Assembly: GCA_965260935.1 (NCBI GenBank)
Contig: OZ253374.1
Coordinates: 3,348,001 to 3,412,000, forward strand
Direction of reading: 5' to 3'
Length of the DNA: 64,000 bases
Source: JBBROS01 sp965260935
GTDB lineage: Bacteria > Pseudomonadota > Alphaproteobacteria > Acetobacterales > Acetobacteraceae
Below, piece by piece: positions 9,110 through 17,067 of this stretch. The notes beneath the pieces were generated by a model. That model was not told where the DNA came from, ran no database searches, and saw only the letters and a list, made by a program, of their open reading frames with translations. The position numbers were made by a program, and so were the translations under genes. Each line of letters begins with the position of its first letter. Position 1 is the stretch's first letter.

Positions 9110-9310
9110 CGACTTGTCCCCACTGCCGTCCTGGCGCAGAGTTCGAGCATGATCTCGCACGGCAACCGCGCCAACTTGCTGATCGGCGCCGTTCGGCCTT
9201 CTGATCGATCATGGCTGGCCGGAGCTGGCGCTGAGCCTGGCCGCGGCGATCCTGCTTGCCAGCTTGCCGTGGATGGGCACGGCACGGCGGCGATTGCGGC
9301 AGAATAGGAG
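9110..9310 (+). pseudogene. Possible C-terminal remnant of an MFS transporter
   Basis: Read on the plus strand, VLAQSSSMISHGNRANLLIGA is followed, after skipping one G near 9197, by FGLLIDHGWPELALSLAAAI and LLASLPWMGTARRRLRQ. The pattern of a loop, one hydrophobic helix and a basic tail resembles the end of a major facilitator transporter. No start, upstream part or stop in frame is present. The rest of 9009-9368 holds nothing else that I can support. The assignment is by eye and tentative. Confidence 0.3.
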
Positions 9311-9368
9311 CGGGGTTGCCCGGCCTGGCGACTGCCGCCCTGGCTGGGCCGTCCACGCCGGATACAAG

Positions 9369-10487
9369 CTAACCCACGACGCCCAGCATCTCGGCAAACC
9401 GCGGCGTCGCCTTCAACCCCGTCCCGGTCAGGATGATGGCCGTGACGTCCTCGCTCCCTATCTGCCCGGCAGCAAGCAGCTTGCCATACGCTGCCGAAGC
9501 CTGCGCGCAGGTCGGCTCCACGTATAGTCCTTGCCGGGCGAGCAGCATGACCTCGACTTCGATCTCCGCTTCGCTCAGCAGCACCGCGCCGCCTTTGCTG
9601 GCTTGCAGCGCCTGCACGATTTCGGGAAGCCGGATCGGCGCGGCAATCGCCGTCCCCTCGGCGATGGTCGGCTGCACCGGCGGCGGCTGGATGCCGAGCG
9701 CCGCGGCAGCGATCGGGCCGCAATGCTCGGGCTGCGCCGCCCATAGCCGCGGCATACGCTTGATCGCGCCGGCGCGCTGCAACTCCTGGAAGCCGATCCA
9801 GCAGCCCAGCACGTTCGAGCCGGCGCCGCAGGGAATGACGACGTGGTCCGGCGCGGCAAAGGCGAGGTCTTCCCACAGCTCGTAGGCCAGGGTCTTGGTG
9901 CCGTGCAGGAAGAAGGGATGCCAGTTGTGGCTGGCGTAGAACATCGTGGCCGCGCGGGCCTCGGCCGCTTCGGCGGTCTGCTGCCGGGTTCCAGGGATCA
10001 ATTCGAGCGTCGCGCCGTATGCCCGGGCCTGGACGGTCTTGGACGGGCTCGTGCTTTCGGGGGTCATGATCGTAGCGGCCATCCCGCCGGCCGCGGCGTA
10101 GGCGGCGACCGCGGCTCCGCCGTTGCCGCTGCTGTCTTCCAGCACGTCGCGTATGCCTTGGGCCCGCAGCAGGCTGAGCATCACGCTGGCGCCGCGGTCC
10201 TTGAAGCTGCCAGTGGGCATGAACCATTCGCACTTCAGAAACGCATTGCCGCCGTGGAGGCGCCGTCGCAGCAGCGGCGTGCACCCTTCGCCCATGCTGA
10301 TCGGCTCATCGACCGCGAACGGCATCGCCGCCCGGTAGCGCCATAGGCTTCGCTCCGACCGGTCAACCTGGCTGGCGGCCAGCCCCGGCATGTCTATCAG
10401 CAGCAGCGGCTGCCCGTTGTCGCCGCACCAGCGCGGCGGGTCCAGCGGGTAGGTCGTGTTCGAGCGGGGATCGAGGTAATGAGTCAT
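9369..10487 (-). CDS. Threonine synthase-like PLP-dependent enzyme
   Basis: This is a fold-type II PLP enzyme. The Schiff-base lysine lies in PTGSFKDRGAS (about residue 98), the phosphate-binding loop is SSGNGGAA, and PCGAGSN and TGTGLK complete the cofactor site. N-terminal YLDPRSNTTYPLDPPRWCGD is a short lid region as in threonine synthases. ATG at 10487 gives 372 residues; an upstream frame reaches 10571 but adds low-complexity basic residues. It could be a true threonine synthase (O-phosphohomoserine to threonine) or a related lyase such as a diaminopropionate- or cysteate-type enzyme. No pathway gene is adjacent to decide. Monocistronic by spacing. Confidence 0.8.
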   Translation of the reverse strand: MTHYLDPRSNTTYPLDPPRWCGDNGQPLLLIDMPGLAASQVDRSERSLWRYRAAMPFAVDEPISMGEGCTPLLRRRLHGGNAFLKCEWFMPTGSFKDRGASVMLSLLRAQGIRDVLEDSSGNGGAAVAAYAAAGGMAATIMTPESTSPSKTVQARAYGATLELIPGTRQQTAEAAEARAATMFYASHNWHPFFLHGTKTLAYELWEDLAFAAPDHVVIPCGAGSNVLGCWIGFQELQRAGAIKRMPRLWAAQPEHCGPIAAAALGIQPPPVQPTIAEGTAIAAPIRLPEIVQALQASKGGAVLLSEAEIEVEVMLLARQGLYVEPTCAQASAAYGKLLAAGQIGSEDVTAIILTGTGLKATPRFAEMLGVVG

Positions 10488-10593
10488 GGCGCGAACAGCC
10501 TTGCTGCTTTGCCGCGGCGCGTGCAACTGAAACGGCATTCTGCGCAGGGCCGCCTTCCTTGAATCATCCAACCCGCGTTGTTGGCGTGCTCGT

Positions 10594-10641
10594 CTGGCGC
10601 TTCGACACGTTCAGTAGATACAGCATGGGTCGAAGCGCCAG
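10594..10641. repeat. 13-bp perfect inverted repeat upstream of the PLP enzyme gene
   Basis: CTGGCGCTTCGAC (10594-10606) and GTCGAAGCGCCAG (10629-10641) are exact reverse complements separated by 22 bases. The repeat lies about 110 bp before the start of the gene at 10487. No T-run follows either arm directly. It could be an operator or a hairpin in the leader or the end of a decayed transcript. Confidence 0.55.
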
Positions 10642-11016
10642 CCTTATTTGGTGGGCTGATTTAGCTAACGCGCCGAATTGCCCGTTAACGTCGGACCACT
10701 AGGTGTGTGGTCCCGGTTCAGAAATTCGTCGTGCTGACATTGCGTGCCTTGGGACACTCGGTCTTTGTTGTCGCGGCCTGCTTATCCCAGACGCTCGAAG
10801 GCGAAGTTCTGGGACAGGACATTAGAACCTGGTTCGGATCGACAGCCGCAGCATGACGCCCATCTGCCCGCTTGCCGAACGGCTGAAGCAGGAGTTGACC
10901 GGGTTCGACCTCGACGAGATCGCCTACGTGGATGAGGACGGGATTGAGAGTTGGCGCCCCATCCTGCCTGGTCTTAGAGAGGGCGCAATTCAGTTGCGGA
11001 AAGCCGGAACGCTGCC
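10642..11016. other. Intergenic stretch with two weak overlapping small ORFs
   Basis: No gene here can be supported well. A 49-codon frame starts at GTG 10707 (MVPVQKFVVLTLRALGHSV...) after a weak AGG and stops at 10856. A second frame starts at ATG 10853 (MTPICPLAERLKQELTGFDL...), overlapping it by ATGA, and runs to 11188. The first about 40 residues of the second look protein-like (LDEIAYVDEDGIESW). The rest lies opposite the small membrane protein at 11017-11214 and looks random. They may be leftovers of a decayed gene pair. Confidence 0.25.
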
Positions 11017-11214
11017 TCAAACCGGCCAGAAATGCACCAGCAGCGCGATGATCGTCGCCCAGCACGGAACGGCCAGAACGAGGCCGATGACGATGCCACG
11101 TGCCGCATTCGACGGCGGTTCCACCGGCTGCGCCCGTGGCTCGACCCGTTCGAGAACTGCTCCTGACCGTGCTGCGGGTTCAACGTAGAATTGCGTCGTC
11201 GCGGACCAGGACAT
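11017..11214 (-). CDS. Small single-helix membrane protein, hypothetical
   Basis: The product is 65 residues: a hydrophilic N-terminal 38 residues (MSWSATTQFYVEPAARSG...) and one strong C-terminal hydrophobic helix, GIVIGLVLAVPCWATIIALL followed by VHFWPV. Such tail-anchored small proteins are common but have no recognisable family here. It is isolated, with a weak ribosome site. The next gene on this strand begins after 10.6 kb. Confidence rests on the clean amphipathic-to-hydrophobic transition. Confidence 0.45.
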   Translation of the reverse strand: MSWSATTQFYVEPAARSGAVLERVEPRAQPVEPPSNAARGIVIGLVLAVPCWATIIALLVHFWPV

Positions 11215-11328
11215 CGATCACTTCGGGCCTCTGTTACACCCGGCGCCTGCCGGGTCAGTGCCTAAGTGTCACAGGGCAACGCTAATAAAAAGTTAATATA
11301 GGTCCAAGATTGCAACGTTAAGTCGTGT

Positions 11329-12246
11329 TCATGCTGCGGGAGCAACCGCATGCTCGGGTAGTTCACGGCCCAGGACAGGGGCCTCAGGCGAAGCGCCGCG
11401 GAAGATTAAGGTTTTGAACGTGCCGCCGCCCGTTCGGCGCACCTCATACGCCGTGCGCTTGCCTGGTCCGGCCAGATGCAGCGCGCCGATCTGCGTGAAC
11501 GGCGCGTAAGGGCGACAGAAGCAGCCCTCCTCATCGTTCCACATCGGCACGCCGCGCTCGCAAATCCAGTTGCACCCAGGGTCGAGCAAGGCGGCCTTGG
11601 CAGCCCCGCGGGCATGAAGGGCGTGGTTCAGGGCGAATTGATCGTGCGGCACGAGCTTGCCGCTGCGTTTAATTGCGGCATGGTAGCGGCGCGCCCAAGC
11701 CTCCCAGTGCGACGCGTCGGCGGCGAGGGCGAAGAAGCCGGCGTTCACGTGCGGGCGGGCCAGCAGGTAAGCTCCCGTCATCGGGCCGTAGCCGAGCAGG
11801 AAGTGCTTGGCGTTCCAGCCGAACAGCCATGCCTTGAACTTATAGGCGCGTTCCTCCTCGTGCGTGATCGCCAAGCCTTGCCGGAGCGCGCCGGCGACGT
11901 ATTGGTCGAGCACGGCCGCGTCCTGCAGCCAGATATCGGAATCGAGCCAGATATAGAGATCGTAGCCGGGGAAGTATTCGCGCAGGAACGGCCTGGCGAG
12001 GAAGGAACGCAAGGCCGGGCTATGGTCGGCGCTCTGGCCCAGGTGGGTTCCGGGCTCCTGCACCTGTGCGCCTTGTTCGTCGAGCCATTGCCGGTCGGGC
12101 GGGGCGAGGCCGATGTCGAAGCAGGCGAGATCGACGCCCGGGCGGGACAGGAACGGCTGGATGGACGCGATCATGTCGCGCAGGAAGCCCATGAAGCGGG
12201 AGTCGGACACGGTGACCACGAGGATGCGTTCGGCGTTCGTGGCCAT
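11329..12246 (-). CDS. Putative glycosyltransferase with DxD motif
   Basis: The product has 305 residues from ATG 12246 (MATNAERILVVTVSDSRF...). That ATG overlaps the upstream gene's TGA by one base (TGATG), which supports this start over the longer open frame. YDLYIWLDSDIWLQD at about 116-130 carries a DxD metal/nucleotide-sugar motif, followed by NAGFFALAADASHWEAWARR and HDQFALNHALH, an arrangement like GT8-type enzymes. It probably adds a sugar in the cytoplasm during polysaccharide assembly. It is the last gene of a three-gene glycosyltransferase operon on the minus strand. The donor and acceptor cannot be read from sequence. Confidence 0.72.
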   Translation of the reverse strand: MATNAERILVVTVSDSRFMGFLRDMIASIQPFLSRPGVDLACFDIGLAPPDRQWLDEQGAQVQEPGTHLGQSADHSPALRSFLARPFLREYFPGYDLYIWLDSDIWLQDAAVLDQYVAGALRQGLAITHEEERAYKFKAWLFGWNAKHFLLGYGPMTGAYLLARPHVNAGFFALAADASHWEAWARRYHAAIKRSGKLVPHDQFALNHALHARGAAKAALLDPGCNWICERGVPMWNDEEGCFCRPYAPFTQIGALHLAGPGKRTAYEVRRTGGGTFKTLIFRGASPEAPVLGRELPEHAVAPAA

Positions 12247-13241
12247 CAGGGTGCAGCTTTCGTGGCCACTGCCTTGTCCGGCCGAACGGCGCGCAACACG
12301 CGGCCGGCGACGCGGGAGGCGAGCAACTTGTAGGTGGACGGGTGGCTCACGATGGCGCCCAAGGACCGAAGCCAATCGCCCTGGGCAGCCAATCGCTGCG
12401 CGTCGAGGTAATGGACCATGACATGATATTGGCGCGAGCGCCGCTCCAGCATGGCGACCACCTCCGTCTCGCCCCGGCGGCGCATCTCGGCCAAGTAGTG
12501 ATCGTTGGCTTGCAGCGCCTGGCGATAATCGTAGCGCCAAGGCCCGCCGCCGGTGCCGGTCCAGGTGCGGGAGATGGTGCCGAACGGCAGGGTCCAGTCA
12601 TACAGCGGCTCGCTGACCAGGCAGGCGCGCCCGCCAGCGACGAAGTAGCTCAGCAAGTAGTAGAAGTCTTCGGCCAGGCGGGTCGGGTAATAAGAAAGTT
12701 TGTGTTCCTCGATGAAGCTGCGCCGGACGACGGGCTTGAGGATGCCGTAGTCGAACGATGCGAACGAACTCGCCGTCCGCACCAGATCGTCGGTGCCGAT
12801 GACGCGGGTCGGGCTTGTTTGATCGAACCCCGTCCGCACCACCTGCCCGGCCCCGGCGTCGCGGTAAAGAAGGTTATCGGCAGCCATGTCCGTGCCATGC
12901 GCCTCGGCCGCGGCGAGCAGGATTTCGAGCCGGGCCGGGAGGAAGGCGTCGTCGGCGTCGAGCACGGCAAACCATTCGCCACGGGCGGCGGCGGCCATCG
13001 TGTTCATCGCATTCGGCTTGCCGCCGTTCGGCACGATGCGGAGCACGGCGATGCGGTTATCTTCCTGGGCCAAGCGGTCGGCAAGCTCGGCGCTGCCATC
13101 GACCGAGCCGTCGTCGGCCACGATGATCTCGATGTCGGCCAGCGTTTGCGCCATCGCCGAGCGGATGCAGCGTTCGAGGGTTCCGACGCTGTTGTAAACC
13201 GGGATCGCGACCGTCGCCCGGGGGGATTTGGCCGGCGTCAA
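12246..13241 (-). CDS. Glycosyltransferase family 2 protein
   Basis: The 331-residue product carries a GT-A fold. The N-terminal VAIPVYNSVGTLERCIRSAM, IIVADDGSVDGS and the metal-binding FAVLDADDAF (DxD) are classic GT2 blocks, complete by about residue 100. The remainder binds the acceptor and ends with a basic tail (VLRAVRPDKAVATK). There are no membrane segments, so it acts at the inner face of the membrane on a lipid-linked or nascent glycan. Its start overlaps the preceding GT2 gene by 4 bp, and its stop overlaps the next gene. Donor sugar unknown. Confidence 0.9.
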   Translation of the reverse strand: MTPAKSPRATVAIPVYNSVGTLERCIRSAMAQTLADIEIIVADDGSVDGSAELADRLAQEDNRIAVLRIVPNGGKPNAMNTMAAAARGEWFAVLDADDAFLPARLEILLAAAEAHGTDMAADNLLYRDAGAGQVVRTGFDQTSPTRVIGTDDLVRTASSFASFDYGILKPVVRRSFIEEHKLSYYPTRLAEDFYYLLSYFVAGGRACLVSEPLYDWTLPFGTISRTWTGTGGGPWRYDYRQALQANDHYLAEMRRRGETEVVAMLERRSRQYHVMVHYLDAQRLAAQGDWLRSLGAIVSHPSTYKLLASRVAGRVLRAVRPDKAVATKAAP

Positions 13242-14140
13242 AGCTTGAGGATGCGCTCTGGCGCCAACCGGCCGCGCAGCATGTCGAGGCAGGCGACGAC
13301 GTTGCCGCCCAGCCGCCCTCGGCGGTCGATGTACGCCTCGGGACGCAGGGAGCGGGCGGCGTTCATCAGGATGTTGCGGCCCACGCTTCGAGCGGCCCGG
13401 CCGAAGCTGTAGCTGCCTTTGTTGTAGAGGTAGACCGGGTTGGCGACCTGCGAATAGCCGAGCCTGCGGCCGGGCTGGCGGCCCTGCTTGGTTCCGAGAT
13501 GCACACCGCGCGCCCCATGCAGCTTGGCGATCCAGCCGTGCCGGGCCATACGGTGGGTGAAATCGATGTCCTCGGACCAGGCGTAGAGCGGAAGGCGCTC
13601 ATCGAAGCGGATGGCGTGCTCGCGGGCGACCGAGAGGCGGATGGCCATGTTGCAGCCGTAGCCGTGCGGCGCGCGTTCCAGTCCCGTGGCGCTTGGATCA
13701 GGGTCGGCGTCGAGCAGGGCGCGTCCCGCCTCGAAGGTCAGGCCGGGGCCGCGGGAGTCGTCGGCCAAGAGGGTGCCGGTGGTCACGACCAGGTTTTCAT
13801 GGGCTTGGAAGGCGGCAAGCGTCGATTCGACGTATCGCGGCCCCATGACCAGGTCATCGTCGAGGAACAGGACGATGTCGAAGCCGTCGAGCTGATCGAG
13901 GATGGCATTGCGCTGACGCGGCAACCCGGATGGCGCGAAGAGGATTTCGACGGGCCGGGGCACGCGCTCGGCAACGCTTGCCACGTCGGCCGGCTCGGTG
14001 CCGCAGACGATCACGCGATCGGGCGCGCGGGTTTGGCTTGCCAGGTCGAGCAGCGTGTCCGTCAGGATCGGCGCGCGGCCCCGGGTGGCGATGCCGACGG
14101 CGATCCGCAGCGACGGCGCTTCTGCAGAGTGGGTGTTCAT
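13238..14140 (-). CDS. Glycosyltransferase family 2 protein
   Basis: The 300-residue product is the first gene of the three-glycosyltransferase operon. RIAVGIATRGRAPILTDTLLD opens a GT-A domain, with VLFLDDDLVMGP as the metal-binding DxD site near residue 93. GYGCNMAIRLSVAREHAIRF and LPLYAWSEDIDFTHRMARHG (ED acid/base block) follow. The GCNMAIR and SEDIDF pattern resembles rhamnosyl- or galactofuranosyl-type GT2 enzymes, but the sugar is not certain. No transmembrane helix. Upstream lies a short non-coding stretch with a terminator for the next gene. Confidence 0.9.
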   Translation of the reverse strand: MNTHSAEAPSLRIAVGIATRGRAPILTDTLLDLASQTRAPDRVIVCGTEPADVASVAERVPRPVEILFAPSGLPRQRNAILDQLDGFDIVLFLDDDLVMGPRYVESTLAAFQAHENLVVTTGTLLADDSRGPGLTFEAGRALLDADPDPSATGLERAPHGYGCNMAIRLSVAREHAIRFDERLPLYAWSEDIDFTHRMARHGWIAKLHGARGVHLGTKQGRQPGRRLGYSQVANPVYLYNKGSYSFGRAARSVGRNILMNAARSLRPEAYIDRRGRLGGNVVACLDMLRGRLAPERILKL

Positions 14141-14230
14141 GTCGGTTCGTTAACACAAAACGGCTTGATTTGGGTAGAGCATAGTTGCCGCCAAGGCATA
14201 AAGCTGAAATGACTCTGAGCAGCAAAGTTA

Positions 14231-14274
14231 TCGTGGACGCCCGGCGCGGAGAACTCCGCGCCGGGCGTCCACGA
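14231..14274 (-). terminator. Perfect 21-bp inverted repeat, terminator-like hairpin
   Basis: The arms at 14231-14251 and 14254-14274 are exact reverse complements separated by AA. They form a very GC-rich stem just after the TAA stop (14275-14277) of the 801-residue glycoside hydrolase gene on the minus strand. The only T-rich tail is short (TAACTTTGC on the minus strand). Its position and stability fit an intrinsic or hairpin-assisted terminator. Confidence 0.7.
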
Positions 14275-16680
14275 TTACACTGGCGCCGGCAGGATGCTGG
14301 CCGTATCAGTTTGCAGTTCAATGATGCTTGCATAGCCCGAAAGCGTCGATGGGGGTTCGAGCGTTGCCGCAGCCGAAGGGGCCGCGGCGGGCGTGAAGGC
14401 GTCGAGAACGGATACGGGTTCGGCCGTGGCGGCCAGCGCCGGTTGAGATGACGCCGCTGTTTGCGCGCCGGCGCCAGGCGACGTGGACGCGAACGCCATC
14501 GAGGGTGCGTCGCCGATGGTCTGCGCGCTGGCAAGCACGAGGGCGTTGCTGGCCGGGATGGTGAAATCGCGCGGCCCGCCGCCGTAGAGGACTGCTCCGG
14601 TCACGGTCGCTCCGTTGTACTGGATGGATTCGACATGCAGGTTGCGGTCGGCCGCGGCTGAGCCGCCATAGGCGTCGTTGAGGAAGTTGACGGTGACCTT
14701 GTGGGCGCCGGTTCCGAACGAGCCGGCCAGGTTCACCGTCTGTTGCTTGCCCGACCCGGCGATGGCGGTCGCGGTCAGGACGCCGCCGAGCTGCTTGCCA
14801 TCAACGGCGACGGTGAACTGCGCGTCGCCGTTCCAGGCGTTCTCGGTCACGTTCAGCTTGATCGTGTCCGGCCCGGCGCCGACGACGAGGCTGCTGGCGG
14901 GGATGGCGAATTGCCGCGCGCCGCCGCTGAGCATGGCAGCGCCAGGGACGGTCAGACCATTATAGACGATGCTGTCGACGTAAAGGTTGCGGTCGGTCGA
15001 GGCAGAGCCGCCATAGGCATCGTTGAGGAAATTGACCGTGACGGCGTGCGCCCCCGTGCCGAACGAGCCAGCTAGGTTGAAGGCTTGCGACGTGCCGGCG
15101 GCATGGGAGACGCCCGCGGTCTGCGTGCCGCCAACCTGCTTGCCATCGACGCTGACGGTGAATTGAGCGTCGCCTTGCCAGGCGTCCTCCGAGACGTTCA
15201 CGGTGATGATGTCCGGCCCGGAGCCTAGGCTGACCGGCAGGGGTGCGACGCCGACTTTGAAGGTTTGCGTCCCGGCGGCGAGGAGGCTGCCGCCCGGCGT
15301 GGCGACGCCGTTGTAGTTGAGCTTGTCGACGTAGAGATTGCGGTCGGTTGCCGCGGTGCCGCCGTAGGCGTCGTTGAGGAAGGTAACGGCAACGTCGTGG
15401 CTGCCGACGCCGAAACTGCCGGTCAGGGAGGTTGCTTGCGTCTGGCCGAGGGCGTGGGAGGCGGTGGCGGTCATCGTGCCGCCGACCTGCTTGCCGTCCA
15501 CGCGGACGGTGAACTGGGCGTCGCCTTGCCAGGCGTCTTCGGAGACGCTGAGCGTAATGACGTCGGGGCCCCGCTCGCCCGGGGCCACGGTGGTGGGCAC
15601 GGCTGCGGGCAGGGTCGTGGCCTGGGCGCCGAACGCCTTTGCCCAGGCGGCTGCCTCAAGCGGGCGGTTGGCGCCGGCGCCGGTGAAAGTCCAGTCGGCG
15701 TCGTGGGCCTTCAGGTCCCAGATGTTGACCATCGCGACGTCGACGCCGGATGCGGCGAGCTTGCCGGCCAGCCAGGTTGGAAAAGCCGGGTCGTCGACGA
15801 GGCCGTGGCTGCCGTCTCCGCCCGCGCCGGTTTCGGCCATGGCGAGCGGCTTGCCGTGGGCTTTGGCGAAGTCGATGAGGTTCTGCAGGCTGAGGCTGTT
15901 GCCCTGGCCGGTGCCGGTTGGATACCATTGGTTGGCGTCTGGGTAATCCCAGTAGTGCATCCGGTTGATCGGGTTCGCGGCCCATTGCTCGAAGCTGGAA
16001 TCGTAGCTGCCGTCGTTCTTTTGCCAATTGTAGAAGTCGTACGGATACATCGGGCTGTAGAGGTCGGCGCCGATGACGTCGACGTACTTGTCGCCGGGGT
16101 AGAGGGTCTTGACGTCGAGGTCGCCGTTCCAGTTGGTGACGCAGGGGTTCCAGATCACCTTGACGCTCGCGCCGGGGGCTGCGTGCAGCACGTCGGCGAT
16201 ATGGCGGAAGGCGGCGACCCAGTCTGAGCGGGTTTGGGCGTCGGCGCCGGCGTACCAGGCCATGAAGCTGCCGTTCATCTCGTAGCCGGGACGGATGTAG
16301 AGGTCCTTGAAGCCATGCTGGGACCATTGGTCGACGATGCCGCGCAGGACGTCGTCGTACTTGCCGGCGGCGAACGCCTTGTAGACCGGGGCGGGATTGC
16401 TGCGGTCGCCTTCGGTGCACATCGGCAGGCCGATGACCGGGATGGTCTTGCTGGCGAGCGAGGACTGTTCCCAGGACCAAGCGGTCCATCCGGCGTTGCT
16501 GGGCCAGTCGGCAATGGCTTTGAACGGGTCGACGAAGGCGTTCATGAAGGCAGGGCTGGCGCCCATCAGGTCGGTGAAGCTTTTGAACTGGGCTTCGAAC
16601 GCGGCCATGGCGGCCGGGTCGCTTCCATTTGGTCCGCCGGCGTCGACGCCGAGGGGGAACGGGGTGTTTTTGCTGGCCAT
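14275..16680 (-). CDS. GH26-like glycoside hydrolase with three xylan-binding-type modules
   Basis: The product has 801 residues. Residues 1-350 look like a GH26-type (beta/alpha)8 hydrolase. Glu134 in YIRPGYEMNGSF matches the acid/base Glu (R-P-x-x-E-M-N-G). Glu283 in LAMAETGAGGDG is in the nucleophile position. Three near-identical repeats follow at about 367-450, 487-575 and 600-690, each with a (S/T)E(D/N)AWxGDAQFTV...DGKQ core and FLNDAYGG...DRNL(Y/H)V. This resembles the Ca-dependent xylan-binding CBM36/60 type. The tail is Ala/Ser/Pro-rich. No N-terminal signal peptide is seen, so a type I-like C-terminal export signal is possible. It sits beside glycosyltransferases and may trim or release the polysaccharide made here. 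Confidence 0.8.
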   Translation of the reverse strand: MASKNTPFPLGVDAGGPNGSDPAAMAAFEAQFKSFTDLMGASPAFMNAFVDPFKAIADWPSNAGWTAWSWEQSSLASKTIPVIGLPMCTEGDRSNPAPVYKAFAAGKYDDVLRGIVDQWSQHGFKDLYIRPGYEMNGSFMAWYAGADAQTRSDWVAAFRHIADVLHAAPGASVKVIWNPCVTNWNGDLDVKTLYPGDKYVDVIGADLYSPMYPYDFYNWQKNDGSYDSSFEQWAANPINRMHYWDYPDANQWYPTGTGQGNSLSLQNLIDFAKAHGKPLAMAETGAGGDGSHGLVDDPAFPTWLAGKLAASGVDVAMVNIWDLKAHDADWTFTGAGANRPLEAAAWAKAFGAQATTLPAAVPTTVAPGERGPDVITLSVSEDAWQGDAQFTVRVDGKQVGGTMTATASHALGQTQATSLTGSFGVGSHDVAVTFLNDAYGGTAATDRNLYVDKLNYNGVATPGGSLLAAGTQTFKVGVAPLPVSLGSGPDIITVNVSEDAWQGDAQFTVSVDGKQVGGTQTAGVSHAAGTSQAFNLAGSFGTGAHAVTVNFLNDAYGGSASTDRNLYVDSIVYNGLTVPGAAMLSGGARQFAIPASSLVVGAGPDTIKLNVTENAWNGDAQFTVAVDGKQLGGVLTATAIAGSGKQQTVNLAGSFGTGAHKVTVNFLNDAYGGSAAADRNLHVESIQYNGATVTGAVLYGGGPRDFTIPASNALVLASAQTIGDAPSMAFASTSPGAGAQTAASSQPALAATAEPVSVLDAFTPAAAPSAAATLEPPSTLSGYASIIELQTDTASILPAPV

Positions 16681-17067
16681 ATGCTTGCCCGAGCCTTCTC
16701 ACGAAAACGTTAGTGACTACGGAGCAATAACACGGGTTTGTGACTTGACCTGTTAACTTATTGGTAATTTTCGATCGTTACTGTCCTTGTTAAAAAAACG
16801 ATAGATACAACGTGCATTTGGTTTCATCATTCACGTTAATGCTGATTTTGTGCTTTAAGACTTAGCCAAGATTGTTTTCACTTGAAACGGCCATGACTTG
16901 CCAAACCGACATCTAACATCGGCTAAACGTTACATACCGTACAATCAAATGCGCTTGTTGCGTCGAAATGGAGAAAGAAATCGCGTTGGGAACCGCTTCA
17001 ATTCGCAGACTTTGGTTCGGCTTTGGTATATGATGTTGGCCATCACAGGCGAGGCGGCACAAGCAGG
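16681..17067. other. AT-rich divergent intergenic region
   Basis: This 387-bp stretch lies between the minus-strand hydrolase gene and the plus-strand ATPase operon. It is clearly richer in A/T than its neighbours (for example 16738-16860), as expected for divergent promoters. I could not fix a convincing -35/-10 pair or a sigma-54 GG-N10-GC site in it. An open frame from 17023 would extend the ATPase by 15 residues but lacks a better start signal. Confidence 0.4.
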
